From the NCBI GenBank assembly GCA_946402335.1, contig CAMIWE010000020.1, positions 1 through 36,072 of the forward strand: a stretch of DNA of 36,072 nt. The letters run 5' to 3'. The stretch's first letter is position 1, and each line of letters starts with the position of its first letter. Both the position numbers and the translations under genes were made by a program. The DNA comes from an uncultured Lachnoclostridium sp. GTDB taxonomy: Bacteria > Bacillota > Clostridia > Lachnospirales > Lachnospiraceae. The notes below the pieces were generated by a model. It was not told where the DNA came from. It saw nothing but the letters and a program-made list of their open reading frames with translations, and did not search any database. Shown in pieces: positions 22,836-30,993 of the stretch.

Positions 22836-22864
22836 ATTATAGCACAACAGCCCCGAGATGTCAC
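22836..22864 (-). promoter_or_regulatory. Sigma-A promoter of the PAP2/GT2 operon
   Basis: On the minus strand, GTGACA (22859-22864) is followed by a 17-bp spacer and TATAAT (22836-22841), with an extended TG (TGCTATAAT). This is one of the best promoters in the window. It starts immediately after the upstream terminator. Confidence 0.82.
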
Positions 22865-22865
22865 G

Positions 22866-22902
22866 AAAAAAAGCTTTTTGTTTGCATCCAAAAAGCTTTT
22901 TT
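22866..22902 (-). terminator. Intrinsic terminator after the CCA-adding enzyme gene
   Basis: AAAAAAGCTTTTTG (22867-22880) pairs perfectly with CAAAAAGCTTTTTT (22889-22902) around an 8-base loop. Each arm is also nearly self-complementary (AAAAAGCTTTTT). The T-rich 3' arm on the minus strand acts as the U tract. Confidence 0.82.
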
Positions 22903-22925
22903 CAAAATCCCTTATTGTTTCCGTC

Positions 22926-24320
22926 TTATGCCTGCTGTCCGTCCCGTCTTTTCGCCGCCGCTGCGAGCAGATATTCCTTCGTATTGTGCTCCGGGAACTC
23001 TAAAACGTCCTCTAACAAAGCTTCTAACGTTTCCCCGAGCTGCGGCCCCGGCTCATAGCCTGCCGCGATCAGATCGGCGCCTTTGACCGCAAGGGTCTTA
23101 AGGCTGACACACTGGCCTTTTGCGAGGATCTCCCGGCAGGCCTCTTCCATCTCCCCGATCATCAAAAGGCTGCCTTCCAGGTACTCAGGTGCCTGCGCAT
23201 AGGCGTCTGCGCGCTGGATCGCATACAAAAGCGCGATATTCTCCGCGCCGATCTTATACATGTCGCACCGCACCGCATGGTCGATTGCTCTGCCCTTAAG
23301 CTTAAGCCGCGAGTCGTGGTTCGCGATCAGCTTTACCGCAAGGTCGATGGTTTCATTGTCAAACTTCAGTCTGCGAAGGATCGTGTGGGCAAGCTTCGCG
23401 CTCGCCTTTCCGTGTCCCTTGAAGTGGGCGGAGCCGTCCTCGTAATACGTCTTGCACTGCGGCTTCGCGCAGTCATGTAAAAGCATGGTATAGTCTAAAA
23501 CCGTCCTGGTATGGCGGTCCGCATTTTGATAGACGGCCGATGCGTGCAGCGCCCGGATGCCCGCAACCGTATGCCTCCCGACATCGTATATGTGATGAAT
23601 GTTCTCCTGTGCGGTCGCAAGCATCACGTCCATCTCCGGAAGCCAGTATGCCGTAAGTCCGGTTTCGGAAGCCCGGATCAGCTCCTCGGGGTGGTCCGAA
23701 CCAAGCAGTTTGGTCAGTTCCTCGCGGATCCGTTCCGCACTGACGGCCTGCAGGTTTTCGGCAAATGCCTGCATGGCACGTTCCGTTTCCGCCTCAATCG
23801 TAAACCCGAGCTGTGCGGCAAAGCGGATGGCGCGGAAGATGCGAAGCGCATCCTCACGGAAACGTTCGGACGGGTCACCGACTGCGCGGATCACGCCTTT
23901 TTGCAGATCCTCGCATCCGCCGAACAGATCCACCAGTCCGGTCTTTTCGTTGTAAGCCATTGCATTGACCGTAAAATCGCGCCGCTTAAGGTCCTCGGAA
24001 AGACTTCTTGTGAACGTCACTTCCTTCGGGTGGCGGCAGTCTTCGTATTTGCCGTCAATCCGGTAGGTCGTCACTTCAAACCCCTGGCGGTTTAAGAGGA
24101 CGGTCACCGTACCGTGGGCAATTCCGGTATCCACCGTGTGGCGGAACAGTGCTTTCACCTGCTCCGGCGTTGCCGAAGTGGTAATGTCCCAGTCCTGGGG
24201 AACACGTCCGAGAAGAGCATCACGAACACAGCCGCCTACCGCATACGCTTCGTAGCCGGCTTTTTCAAGTACCGCGATCAGCTTCGCCACATTGTCCGGA
24301 AGTGTCAGCCGGAATTCCAT
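22926..24320 (-). CDS. cca: CCA tRNA nucleotidyltransferase with HD domain
   Basis: A 464-residue class II nucleotidyltransferase, which builds or repairs the 3' CCA end of tRNA. The catalytic head has AYAVGGCVRDALLGR (25-39) and DWDIT (43-47), with Asp43 and Asp45 binding metal. The template region contains TVNAMAYNEKTGLVDLFGG, and RFREDALRIFRAIRFAAQLG is the neck signature. A C-terminal HD domain (LLHDCAKPQCKTY and LIANHDSRLK) adds likely phosphohydrolase activity, as in many bacterial CCA enzymes. The ATG follows AGGAGGAG. A long structured leader containing two 40-bp repeats separates it from its probable promoter at 24461-24489. Poly(A) polymerase is the alternative, but Gram-positives of this kind generally carry CCA enzymes of this type. 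Confidence 0.92.
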   Translation of the reverse strand: MEFRLTLPDNVAKLIAVLEKAGYEAYAVGGCVRDALLGRVPQDWDITTSATPEQVKALFRHTVDTGIAHGTVTVLLNRQGFEVTTYRIDGKYEDCRHPKEVTFTRSLSEDLKRRDFTVNAMAYNEKTGLVDLFGGCEDLQKGVIRAVGDPSERFREDALRIFRAIRFAAQLGFTIEAETERAMQAFAENLQAVSAERIREELTKLLGSDHPEELIRASETGLTAYWLPEMDVMLATAQENIHHIYDVGRHTVAGIRALHASAVYQNADRHTRTVLDYTMLLHDCAKPQCKTYYEDGSAHFKGHGKASAKLAHTILRRLKFDNETIDLAVKLIANHDSRLKLKGRAIDHAVRCDMYKIGAENIALLYAIQRADAYAQAPEYLEGSLLMIGEMEEACREILAKGQCVSLKTLAVKGADLIAAGYEPGPQLGETLEALLEDVLEFPEHNTKEYLLAAAAKRRDGQQA

Positions 24321-24344
24321 GTGCTCTCCTCCTGTAATACGGCT

Positions 24345-24440
24345 CTTCCCGCAGGCCCTTTATGTCCCTGCAGCCAGTTCCGTTCTTCTTCCCGCGGGCA
24401 CCTTATGTCCCTGCGGGCAGCTCCGTTCTTCCCGCCGGGC
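24345..24440 (-). repeat. Two 40-bp direct repeats plus a partial third in the cca leader
   Basis: Copy 1 (24345-24384) and copy 2 (24388-24427) match at 34 of 40 positions by my alignment; both share the core TTATGTCCCTGC and end in CCGTT. A third start, CTTCCCGC, appears at 24428 before a 7-bp GCCGGGC hairpin. Within each copy, short GC-rich arms (CCCGC/GCGGG, GCAGG/CCTGC) can form hairpins in the transcript. Confidence 0.75.
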
Positions 24441-24460
24441 AGGGAGCCCGGCACAGTCCT

Positions 24461-24489
24461 ATTTTAATACAGAAAAACCGGGGATGCAA
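24461..24489 (-). promoter_or_regulatory. Candidate promoter of cca
   Basis: On the minus strand, TTGCAT (24484-24489), 17 bp, TAAAAT (24461-24466). The -10 is good, the -35 weak. It overlaps the 3' half of the glgP terminator, so termination and initiation share the same bases. Confidence 0.45.
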
Positions 24490-24559
24490 CACCCCTCAGA
24501 AGTCTGCATAGCCTTCTGCGCTTTGCGCCCTGCGGCGCGGGGTCCGTATCTCCGGTTTT
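24474..24559 (-). terminator. Branched terminator after glgP
   Basis: On the minus strand, AAAACCGG (24552-24559) pairs with CCGGTTTT (24474-24481), which runs into a T tract. The 70-base interior holds GCGCC-GCAG-GGCGC, an AGAAG/CTTCT hairpin and a CCCC/GGGG stem that could close over both. The outer stem plus T run supports termination; the branched interior is unusual. Confidence 0.6.
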
Positions 24560-24571
24560 CGAATTCGTCAA

Positions 24572-27022
24572 TTATAATTCCACGGTTACCTTGTCGAGGT
24601 GCCAGATGTCTTCCACATACTCTTCGATCGTACGGTCGGAACTGAATTTGCCGGACTTGGCAACGTTCAGGATTGCCATCTTTGCCCAGCGCGCCTCGTC
24701 GCGGTAAGCAGCCTCAACACGCTCCTGCGCCTGTGCATAAGAGCGGAAATCCTTCAGGATGAAGTACTGGTCTGCCCGCTCGCCGCCGTTCTTCTCGAGC
24801 AAAGAATTGTAAAGCTCGCGGAAGCGGTCCGGATCATCGGGGCTGTAGAAGCCGTTCACCATCTGTGTCATTACCGCACGGATATCCTGGTCGGTATTGT
24901 AAATCTCACGGGGATCGTATCCGCCGTTGTTCTCGTAGTTGATAACCTCGTCGGAGGACAGGCCGAAGATAAATGCGTTGTCCGCACCGACCTCCTCAAC
25001 GATCTCCACGTTTGCACCGTCCATCGTACCGATGGTTACCGCACCGTTCAGCATGAACTTCATGTTACCGGTACCGGATGCTTCCTTACTTGCCGTCGAG
25101 ATCTGCTCGGATACGTCGGCTGCCGCAAAGATCCACTCGGCGTTGCTAACACGGTAGTTCTCGATAAATACGACCTTGAGCTTTCCTTTGATGGACTTAT
25201 CGTTGTTGACAACATCCGCAACGCTGTTGATCAGCTTGATGATTGCCTTCGCACGGCGGTAGCCCGCGCTTGCCTTGGCGCCGAAGATAAACGTTCTCGG
25301 ATAGAAATCCATCTCCGGATTCTCACGGAGCTTGTTGTATAAATACATCACATGCATGATGTTCAACAGCTGGCGCTTGTATTCATGCAGACGCTTAACC
25401 TGCACGTCGAAGATCGATCTCGGATCCACGTCGATTCCGTTATGCTCCTTGATGTAAGCGCAAAGGCGAAGTTTGTTCTGATACTTGATGTTCATGAACT
25501 CCTTCTGGCATTTGGCGTCATCGGCATAAATCGTAAGTCCGTTGATATGCGGCAGGTTCGTGATCCACTCGTCGCCGATCTTGCCGGTTACCCAGTTTGC
25601 AAGAAGCGGGTTGCCGTGCAGCAGGAAACGGCGCTGCGTGATTCCGTTCGTCTTATTGTTGAACTTCTCCGGATAAATCTCATAGAAGTCGCGAAGCTGC
25701 TCCTTCTTAAGGATCTCGGTATGCAGTCTTGCCACGCCGTTTACGGAGAAGCCGGCGATGATTGCCATATTGGCCATGCGTACCTGGCCGTCCATCAGGA
25801 TTGCGGTCTTGCGGATCTTCTCGTAGTTGTCCGGATACCGTTCCTTGATCTGCTCAACGAAGCGGCGGTTGATCTCCTCAACGATCTGGTAAACACGGGG
25901 AAGGAGTCTTGAGAAAAGCTCGATCGGCCATTTCTCCAGCGCCTCGGACATGATCGTGTGGTTCGTGTAAGCGCAGCAGCGGTTTGTGATGCTCCACGCC
26001 TCATCCCAGCTGAGGTAGTACTCATCCATGAGGATACGCATAAGCTCCGGAACCGTAACGGTCGGGTGCGTATCGTTCAGCTGGAAGACAACCTTCTCGG
26101 GAAGTCCGTGGATGTCGTTATGGGTGCTCATATATTTCGCCACCGCACGCTGAACGCTTGCGGAAACGAAGAAGTACTGCTGCTTTAAGCGGAGCTCCTT
26201 GCCGGCGTAGTGATTGTCGTTCGGGTAAAGAACCTCACAGATCAGACGCGCAAGGTTCTGCTGCTCAACGGCCTTGTGGTAATCGCCGCGGTCGAAGCTC
26301 TCGAGGTTGAAGTTGTCGATTGCTTCCGCATCCCAGATACGGAGCGTGTTTACAACGTTGTTGCCGTATCCTACGATCGGCAGATCATAAGGAATGGCAC
26401 GTACGGACTGTGCGCCTTCCTGCGTAAAATGCTCACGGCCGTTCTCGTCTCTGGAGTAGCGCACATAGCCGCCGAATTTTACTTCGCAGGCATATTCCGG
26501 ACGCTTGATTTCAAACGGGTTGCCGTCCGCAAGCCAGTCATCCGGGCGCTCCACCTGGAAACCGTCGCGGATCTCCTGCTTGAACATACCGTACTTATAA
26601 CGGATGCCGCAGCCGTATGCCGGATAGCCGAGAGTGGCAAGGGAATCTAGGAAGCAGGCTGCCAGACGGCCTAAGCCCCCATTTCCGAGCGCTGCATCGG
26701 GTTCCTGATCTTCTATCGTATCAAGGTCAAGACCGAGCTCCTCAAGAGCCTTACGGATCTCCTTGTTCGCTTTCAGATTGATGATAATGTTCCCCAGAGC
26801 ACGTCCCATCAGGAATTCCATGGACAGGTAGTAAACCGTCTTTGCGTCCTGCTTTTCAAATTCCTTCTGGCTGGCCGCCCAACGGTCCACGATATAATCC
26901 TTTACGGCAAATGCCACGGCGGAGAATATCTGCTGCTGGGAAGCATCCTCTACGGTTCTGCGGTAGAACGTCTTTAAGTAATCCTGAACGCTCTTTTTAA
27001 AGTCCTTTTTGTTAATAACCAT
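24572..27022 (-). CDS. glgP: Glycogen/alpha-glucan phosphorylase
   Basis: An 816-residue phosphorylase, the usual length for the family. It removes glucose from the non-reducing ends of glycogen or maltodextrin as glucose 1-phosphate. Motifs include YYLSMEFLMGRALGN, EPDAALGNGGLGRLAACFLD, VFQLNDTHPT and the pyridoxal-phosphate region EASGTGNMKFMLNGAVTIGT, in which Lys655 holds the cofactor, followed by MDGANVEI. It has no N-terminal regulatory extension of the animal type. It sits alone between a promoter with an extended -10 and a terminator, so it appears to be a single-gene unit. Maltodextrin phosphorylase (MalP) activity cannot be excluded from sequence. Confidence 0.96.
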   Translation of the reverse strand: MVINKKDFKKSVQDYLKTFYRRTVEDASQQQIFSAVAFAVKDYIVDRWAASQKEFEKQDAKTVYYLSMEFLMGRALGNIIINLKANKEIRKALEELGLDLDTIEDQEPDAALGNGGLGRLAACFLDSLATLGYPAYGCGIRYKYGMFKQEIRDGFQVERPDDWLADGNPFEIKRPEYACEVKFGGYVRYSRDENGREHFTQEGAQSVRAIPYDLPIVGYGNNVVNTLRIWDAEAIDNFNLESFDRGDYHKAVEQQNLARLICEVLYPNDNHYAGKELRLKQQYFFVSASVQRAVAKYMSTHNDIHGLPEKVVFQLNDTHPTVTVPELMRILMDEYYLSWDEAWSITNRCCAYTNHTIMSEALEKWPIELFSRLLPRVYQIVEEINRRFVEQIKERYPDNYEKIRKTAILMDGQVRMANMAIIAGFSVNGVARLHTEILKKEQLRDFYEIYPEKFNNKTNGITQRRFLLHGNPLLANWVTGKIGDEWITNLPHINGLTIYADDAKCQKEFMNIKYQNKLRLCAYIKEHNGIDVDPRSIFDVQVKRLHEYKRQLLNIMHVMYLYNKLRENPEMDFYPRTFIFGAKASAGYRRAKAIIKLINSVADVVNNDKSIKGKLKVVFIENYRVSNAEWIFAAADVSEQISTASKEASGTGNMKFMLNGAVTIGTMDGANVEIVEEVGADNAFIFGLSSDEVINYENNGGYDPREIYNTDQDIRAVMTQMVNGFYSPDDPDRFRELYNSLLEKNGGERADQYFILKDFRSYAQAQERVEAAYRDEARWAKMAILNVAKSGKFSSDRTIEEYVEDIWHLDKVTVEL

Positions 27023-27079
27023 ACCTAAAACCTCTCTTCCAAAACGTTAGGTTTCGTATTTTTACGCAAAGTCTTTGTC

Positions 27080-27088
27080 ATTATACCA
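27080..27088 (-). promoter_or_regulatory. Extended -10 promoter of glgP
   Basis: TGGTATAAT on the minus strand is a perfect extended -10 about 58 bp before the glgP start codon. No convincing -35 lies 16-18 bp upstream, as is common when the TG extension is present. Confidence 0.65.
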
Positions 27089-27119
27089 CAATCCAAATAG
27101 CGAAACCATACAAAAATTA

Positions 27120-27157
27120 CAAAAAACCACCCCCGTTTTCGGTCAAAACGGGGATGG
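27120..27157 (-). terminator. Intrinsic terminator after the histidine kinase gene
   Basis: On the minus strand, CCATCCCCGTTTT pairs with AAAACGGGGGTGG (one G-U) around GACCG and runs into TTTTTTG. It isolates glgP from the kinase gene. Confidence 0.88.
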
Positions 27158-27183
27158 CTCAAATGACGGAATAATTGTCATGG

Positions 27184-28983
27184 TTATATGGTTTCTTCGG
27201 TCTTGCGAATCGTTTTATCCCTCGGAATGATAAATTCGATCTCGGTATGGTCTCCGATGACGCTTTCGATGCGGACGACGTCTTCTTTGTCGCAGAAATA
27301 CTTCACTCGCTCGATGGTTCCCCAGAGGCCGAAACCGAACTGGTTCAGATCGTCTTCGTTCTTCGCCGTACGCTTCTGCTTAAGGATCTTGTCAATCTCC
27401 TCCTGCGGCATTCCGACACCGCTGTCCCGAACCGTAATGTGCAGATTATGCTCCGACAGGTATGCCTTGATCGTAACCGAACCGGGCTCGCCCTTCATGC
27501 GGATACCGTGATAGATACCGTTCTCAACGAGGGGCTGCAGGATCAGTTTGGGAATTACGCAACTCTTCGCCTCTTCGCTGATCTCGTATTCGTCCGAGAT
27601 AATGTCGCCGTAACGGAGTTTCAACAGTTTCAGGTAGTCCTGGATGATATGTACCTCGCGCTCAAGCGGAATCTCGCGGTCGCCCTTACTAAGGAAGTTT
27701 CTGAAAAAGCTTCCGAGCGTTTCGAGGGCGGAATGCACATCGTCCGCTCCGGCGTCAATTGCCATGGCGCTGATCGTCTCAAGGGAATTGTACAGAAAAT
27801 GCGGCTTGATCTGCTCATGCAGTGCCCACACCTCCGCCTTCTGGATCATTTTCTCTTTTTCAAGCAGGCTGTTGATCAGTTCCTGCAGGTGCGCGATCAT
27901 ATCGTTATAGTTGTCACCGAGTTCGCCGATCTCATTTTCCGGAAGCCGTACGGAAAGCGGCTCCAGGCCTCCGGCCAGTTTCGTACGGTCAATCTCGGCC
28001 GTCAGCTGGGCAAGCGGGCGCGTAATGTTCTTTGAAAGATAAGCTCCGGCGAGGAACACGGCAATGCCGAATGCAATCGCCATCAAAACCAGGCACAGAA
28101 TGCTCTCCCAGGAGATTGCCTTCAGGCTGGACGTGGAGTAACAAAGGATTACGATCGGCAGTTCTTCCACTTTTCCGCCGACGATCGTACCGTGACGAAC
28201 GCCCTGCCAGATGCTTTTCGACTTTGCCTTTTCCGAAAGGAACGACTCGTCATAATATTTCATCAGATTCTCATCGCCGGCGAGGAACATCCCTCGGTCC
28301 GTGAGAATGCATATATGCTCGTTCTTCTGCGCGTGCAGAATCATATTTAACAGGCTGTCGTCAATACTCATCAGAAGGATGCCGTCCTTCTGCTGGTTGT
28401 TAAAGTTATTGATTACCCGGCAGATTGTCATGAGCGTTTTGCCGTCAAAGCTGAACAGCGCGTCATAGCCGTTGATGCGGACAACCGGGCCGCCCTTTCG
28501 GTCCATGATCAGCTTCTGCCATTCCGGCTGCTTCATCCGGTCGAAATCGACGCGGTATTCGGATTTGGAGGTCTTCATGTAGTCGAGATCGTTCCGGAAT
28601 ATGTGCACGGAGTCGATGTTGTTGCAGACGGCAAGGATCTTTAAAACGCTGTACTTTGTATCATTGGTAAGGCCGCGGTCCACCTTTTCCGCGCTGAGGA
28701 ACTTCTGCACGTCGTCATTCATCAGTATGAGGGACGATATTTCGACATAATTGTCCATCGCCGCAAGGATACTGCTCTCGACACTGTTGCGGTACGTTTC
28801 CGCTTCCTTCAGTTCGTGGTCGCGACGTTCTTTCTGTATGATCACGACAAAGGAGACCAGAAACGCGCATGTCAGAATCAACAGTCCGAGCCGGAGCATG
28901 CGGTTTAAGCCGTTTGCCAGAGACTCTTTCTCACGGTCAATGCCGGCTATGCTGATCAGTTTTTCTTTTGCTTTGCCTTTCAC
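27184..28983 (-). CDS. YesM-like sensor histidine kinase
   Basis: A 599-residue kinase of the LytS/YesM class. Membrane segments at 29-50 and 293-315 bracket an extracellular sensor domain of about 240 residues (Cache-like by size and position). A HAMP linker follows (316-370), then the phosphoacceptor His395 in EQIKPHFLYNSLE, and the ATPase domain with LVENGIYHGI (485-494, N box), DSGVGM (520-525) and FGLWG. Such kinases usually sense sugars and signal to an AraC-type response regulator. None is adjacent here, so its partner must be elsewhere. The start is GTG at 28983 with AAAGGAG upstream. It has its own promoter (29022-29050), follows a sugar ABC operon, and probably controls it. Confidence 0.92.
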   Translation of the reverse strand: MKGKAKEKLISIAGIDREKESLANGLNRMLRLGLLILTCAFLVSFVVIIQKERRDHELKEAETYRNSVESSILAAMDNYVEISSLILMNDDVQKFLSAEKVDRGLTNDTKYSVLKILAVCNNIDSVHIFRNDLDYMKTSKSEYRVDFDRMKQPEWQKLIMDRKGGPVVRINGYDALFSFDGKTLMTICRVINNFNNQQKDGILLMSIDDSLLNMILHAQKNEHICILTDRGMFLAGDENLMKYYDESFLSEKAKSKSIWQGVRHGTIVGGKVEELPIVILCYSTSSLKAISWESILCLVLMAIAFGIAVFLAGAYLSKNITRPLAQLTAEIDRTKLAGGLEPLSVRLPENEIGELGDNYNDMIAHLQELINSLLEKEKMIQKAEVWALHEQIKPHFLYNSLETISAMAIDAGADDVHSALETLGSFFRNFLSKGDREIPLEREVHIIQDYLKLLKLRYGDIISDEYEISEEAKSCVIPKLILQPLVENGIYHGIRMKGEPGSVTIKAYLSEHNLHITVRDSGVGMPQEEIDKILKQKRTAKNEDDLNQFGFGLWGTIERVKYFCDKEDVVRIESVIGDHTEIEFIIPRDKTIRKTEETI

Positions 28984-29021
28984 TGCCTGCTCCTTTCATC
29001 CGGGATTTGTATGATTCTTTT

Positions 29022-29050
29022 ATCTTAACACGATTTTTTTCGCTTGACAA
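29022..29050 (-). promoter_or_regulatory. Promoter of the histidine kinase gene
   Basis: On the minus strand, TTGTCA (29045-29050) is followed by a 17-bp spacer and TAAGAT (29022-29027). It begins directly after the terminator of the permease operon and is about 39 bp from the GTG start. Confidence 0.7.
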
Positions 29051-29052
29051 CA

Positions 29053-29083
29053 TAAAACGGGACAGCCCTGGGGCCGTCCCGTC
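29053..29083 (-). terminator. Intrinsic terminator of the second sugar ABC operon
   Basis: On the minus strand, ACGGGACGGCC pairs with GGCTGTCCCGT (one G-U) and runs into TTTTATG. It separates the permease genes from the kinase gene. Confidence 0.85.
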
Positions 29084-29109
29084 ATTATAATCAATCGAAT
29101 TGTACGTAA

Positions 29110-29985
29110 TCAACCTTTGATTGCGCCGGCGATGAAGCTGTCCTGAATTCTTCTGCTCAGAAGAACATATATGATAACCATCGGAATAGTCGCGATGGAA
29201 AGCGCCGCGCCTACGGCACCCCAGTTGGTCGTATGTGTTCCGGTCAGCTGCATGATACCTACCGGCAAAGTCATGTATTTGTCGGCCGTATTGAACGTCT
29301 GGGCAAACATGAGCTCGTTCCAGCACTGCAGGAATGTATAAATGCTCGCCGTAGCCATAGCAGGCTTCATCAGCGGAAGAATAACCTTGAAGAATACGCC
29401 TGCACGGCCGCATCCGTCAATGTATGCCGCTTCGTCAAGCGAAATCGGGATTTCCGTCATGAATCCCGAACAGATCAGTATCGCCATCGCCAAAGCAAAC
29501 GCGGCGTACGGGATAACCAATGCCTGATAGGAATCCAGCATTTCCAGTTTGTTCAAAACAACGAATACCGGAACTACCGATGCCTGAATCGGGATTGTGA
29601 TACCGAGCATGAAAATTCTTTCAACGGTTTTACTGAATCTCCACTGAATACGGCTGATCGCATAAGTTGCCATCAAAGCGGCAATCAGTGTAAGCGCAAT
29701 GGTAAAAAGTGCAACCAGTATACTGTTAAAGAAGTATTTGAAGATCGGACCGGAATCCAATGCTTCTTTATAGTTGCCCCATACCCACGGATCCGGAAGA
29801 CCGAATTTGTTCGTGGTCCAAATCTGAAGATTGTCCTTCAAAGAGAAGGTAAGCATCCAATATAAAGGATAAAGGTTAATACATGCCCAAACAACCATGA
29901 AGATCCAGATGAATACTCTTACAGTTTTGCTGGACTTACCTACCTGGTATTGGGAAAGGTCCATACTTGCTTCTTTTCTGCCCAT
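29110..29985 (-). CDS. Carbohydrate ABC transporter permease (MalG-like)
   Basis: A 291-residue permease whose EAA loop reads DEAAYIDGCGRAGVFFKVILP at about 189-209 when counted from Asp, with the MalG-type tail FIAGAIKG. Six membrane segments are predicted. The ATG follows GAAGG and lies one base after the stop of the upstream permease, so the two form a coupled pair. It is the last gene of the operon before a terminator. It is clearly distinct from the two MalG-like proteins in the 13-kb operon in its N-terminus (MGRKEASMDLSQYQVGKSSK). Confidence 0.93.
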   Translation of the reverse strand: MGRKEASMDLSQYQVGKSSKTVRVFIWIFMVVWACINLYPLYWMLTFSLKDNLQIWTTNKFGLPDPWVWGNYKEALDSGPIFKYFFNSILVALFTIALTLIAALMATYAISRIQWRFSKTVERIFMLGITIPIQASVVPVFVVLNKLEMLDSYQALVIPYAAFALAMAILICSGFMTEIPISLDEAAYIDGCGRAGVFFKVILPLMKPAMATASIYTFLQCWNELMFAQTFNTADKYMTLPVGIMQLTGTHTTNWGAVGAALSIATIPMVIIYVLLSRRIQDSFIAGAIKG

Positions 29986-29986
29986 A

Positions 29987-30907
29987 TCACACCTTCTCTC
30001 TGTCTTTGAAAACTTCCGAGATTATTATTGCAGCAAGGAAGCACATAATAATCAGCAGTACGGCAACCGCGCTGCCTCGTCCGTATTTGCCCCAGTTAAT
30101 CGTCTGGTCAAGCAGCAAAATACTGGGTACTGCTGCCTGTCTGGTCTTATAAGTAGCCAGAATAGCAATCAAATCGTATGCTTTAAAAGAACCGGTAACC
30201 GAGAAGATTACGCAGACTTTAATAATCTGTTTCATGGACGGGAGTACGATGTGACGGTTAATCTGACCGTCCGTGGCTCCGTCGATTTTAGCTGCTTCCC
30301 GAAGTTCCGGGGGAACGCTCTTAACGCCCGCATACATCAAAAGCATATGATAACCTACATACTGCCAGATCATCGGAACAAAAACTGCTCCCAGAATGTA
30401 AGAATAGCGTTTACCGGTCTGAGGATTTATCGCAGACTCCGCAAGCCAGAGGATATCTGCCTGCCCCTTTTTCAAAATGCCCAGCGCTCTTAAAACAGAG
30501 TTCAAAAGACCGCCGGTCGGATAATAAATCTTCTTCCAAAGAGTACCGATAACAACGCTGGAGATAAGAACCGGAAGGAAGTTGACCGACAGGAAAAATC
30601 TCTCACCTTTCACGCCTTTACCAAGCAGCAATGCCAGTCCGAGCGAAAGCGGCAACTGAATAATCAGTGAGAACAATGCCAGTAAAAGAGCATTCTTCGC
30701 CGACAGGAGGAAAGGAACCTCGGTTCCATCAAACAAGTCCTTGTAATTCTGCAATCCGATATATGTTTTGTCTCCAAATCCTTTCCATTCAAAGAAACTG
30801 AAGTATCCGGATGCGATCAACGGCGCAACCAGGATTCCGATAAACAGAATCAATGCAGGAAGAAGGAAAAGGATAATACTGATCCAATCGTTTTTTCTGT
30901 TCGTCAT
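29987..30907 (-). CDS. Sugar ABC transporter permease (MalF-like)
   Basis: A permease of 306 residues (309 if the GTG at 30916 is used). The EAA loop reads REAAKIDGATDGQINRHIVLP in the cytoplasmic turn near residue 210. The N-terminus MTNRKNDWISIILFLLPALI places the first membrane segment at once. AGGAAGG lies 11 nt from the ATG at 30907 and 2 nt from the GTG, so the choice is uncertain. Between it and the binding-protein gene upstream is a hairpin with a T run (30926-30965), which should reduce permease expression relative to the binding protein. Confidence 0.92.
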   Translation of the reverse strand: MTNRKNDWISIILFLLPALILFIGILVAPLIASGYFSFFEWKGFGDKTYIGLQNYKDLFDGTEVPFLLSAKNALLLALFSLIIQLPLSLGLALLLGKGVKGERFFLSVNFLPVLISSVVIGTLWKKIYYPTGGLLNSVLRALGILKKGQADILWLAESAINPQTGKRYSYILGAVFVPMIWQYVGYHMLLMYAGVKSVPPELREAAKIDGATDGQINRHIVLPSMKQIIKVCVIFSVTGSFKAYDLIAILATYKTRQAAVPSILLLDQTINWGKYGRGSAVAVLLIIMCFLAAIIISEVFKDREKV

Positions 30908-30925
30908 AACACGCACTGCCTTCCT

Positions 30926-30965
30926 AAAAAATGTGGCCTCTCCGGTTCATTGGAAAGGCCACATA
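30926..30965 (-). terminator. Partial terminator between solute-binding protein and permease genes
   Basis: On the minus strand, ATGTGGCCT (30957-30965) pairs with AGGCCACAT (30932-30940), followed by T6 (30926-30932). Because the two permease genes have no other visible promoter, some read-through is needed; this is the usual way such operons make excess binding protein. Confidence 0.8.
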
Positions 30966-30993
30966 AATTAATGTCTAATTACCGTGCCCAAAA

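Noticed and set aside
24345-24440. CRISPR array
   Set aside because: The two 40-bp copies are nearly adjacent with only 3 bp between them and differ from each other; there are no spacers and no cas genes.
24341-24450. T-box or other riboswitch in the long cca leader
   Set aside because: No T-box sequence or other riboswitch core is present; the segment is explained by tandem repeats and short GC hairpins.
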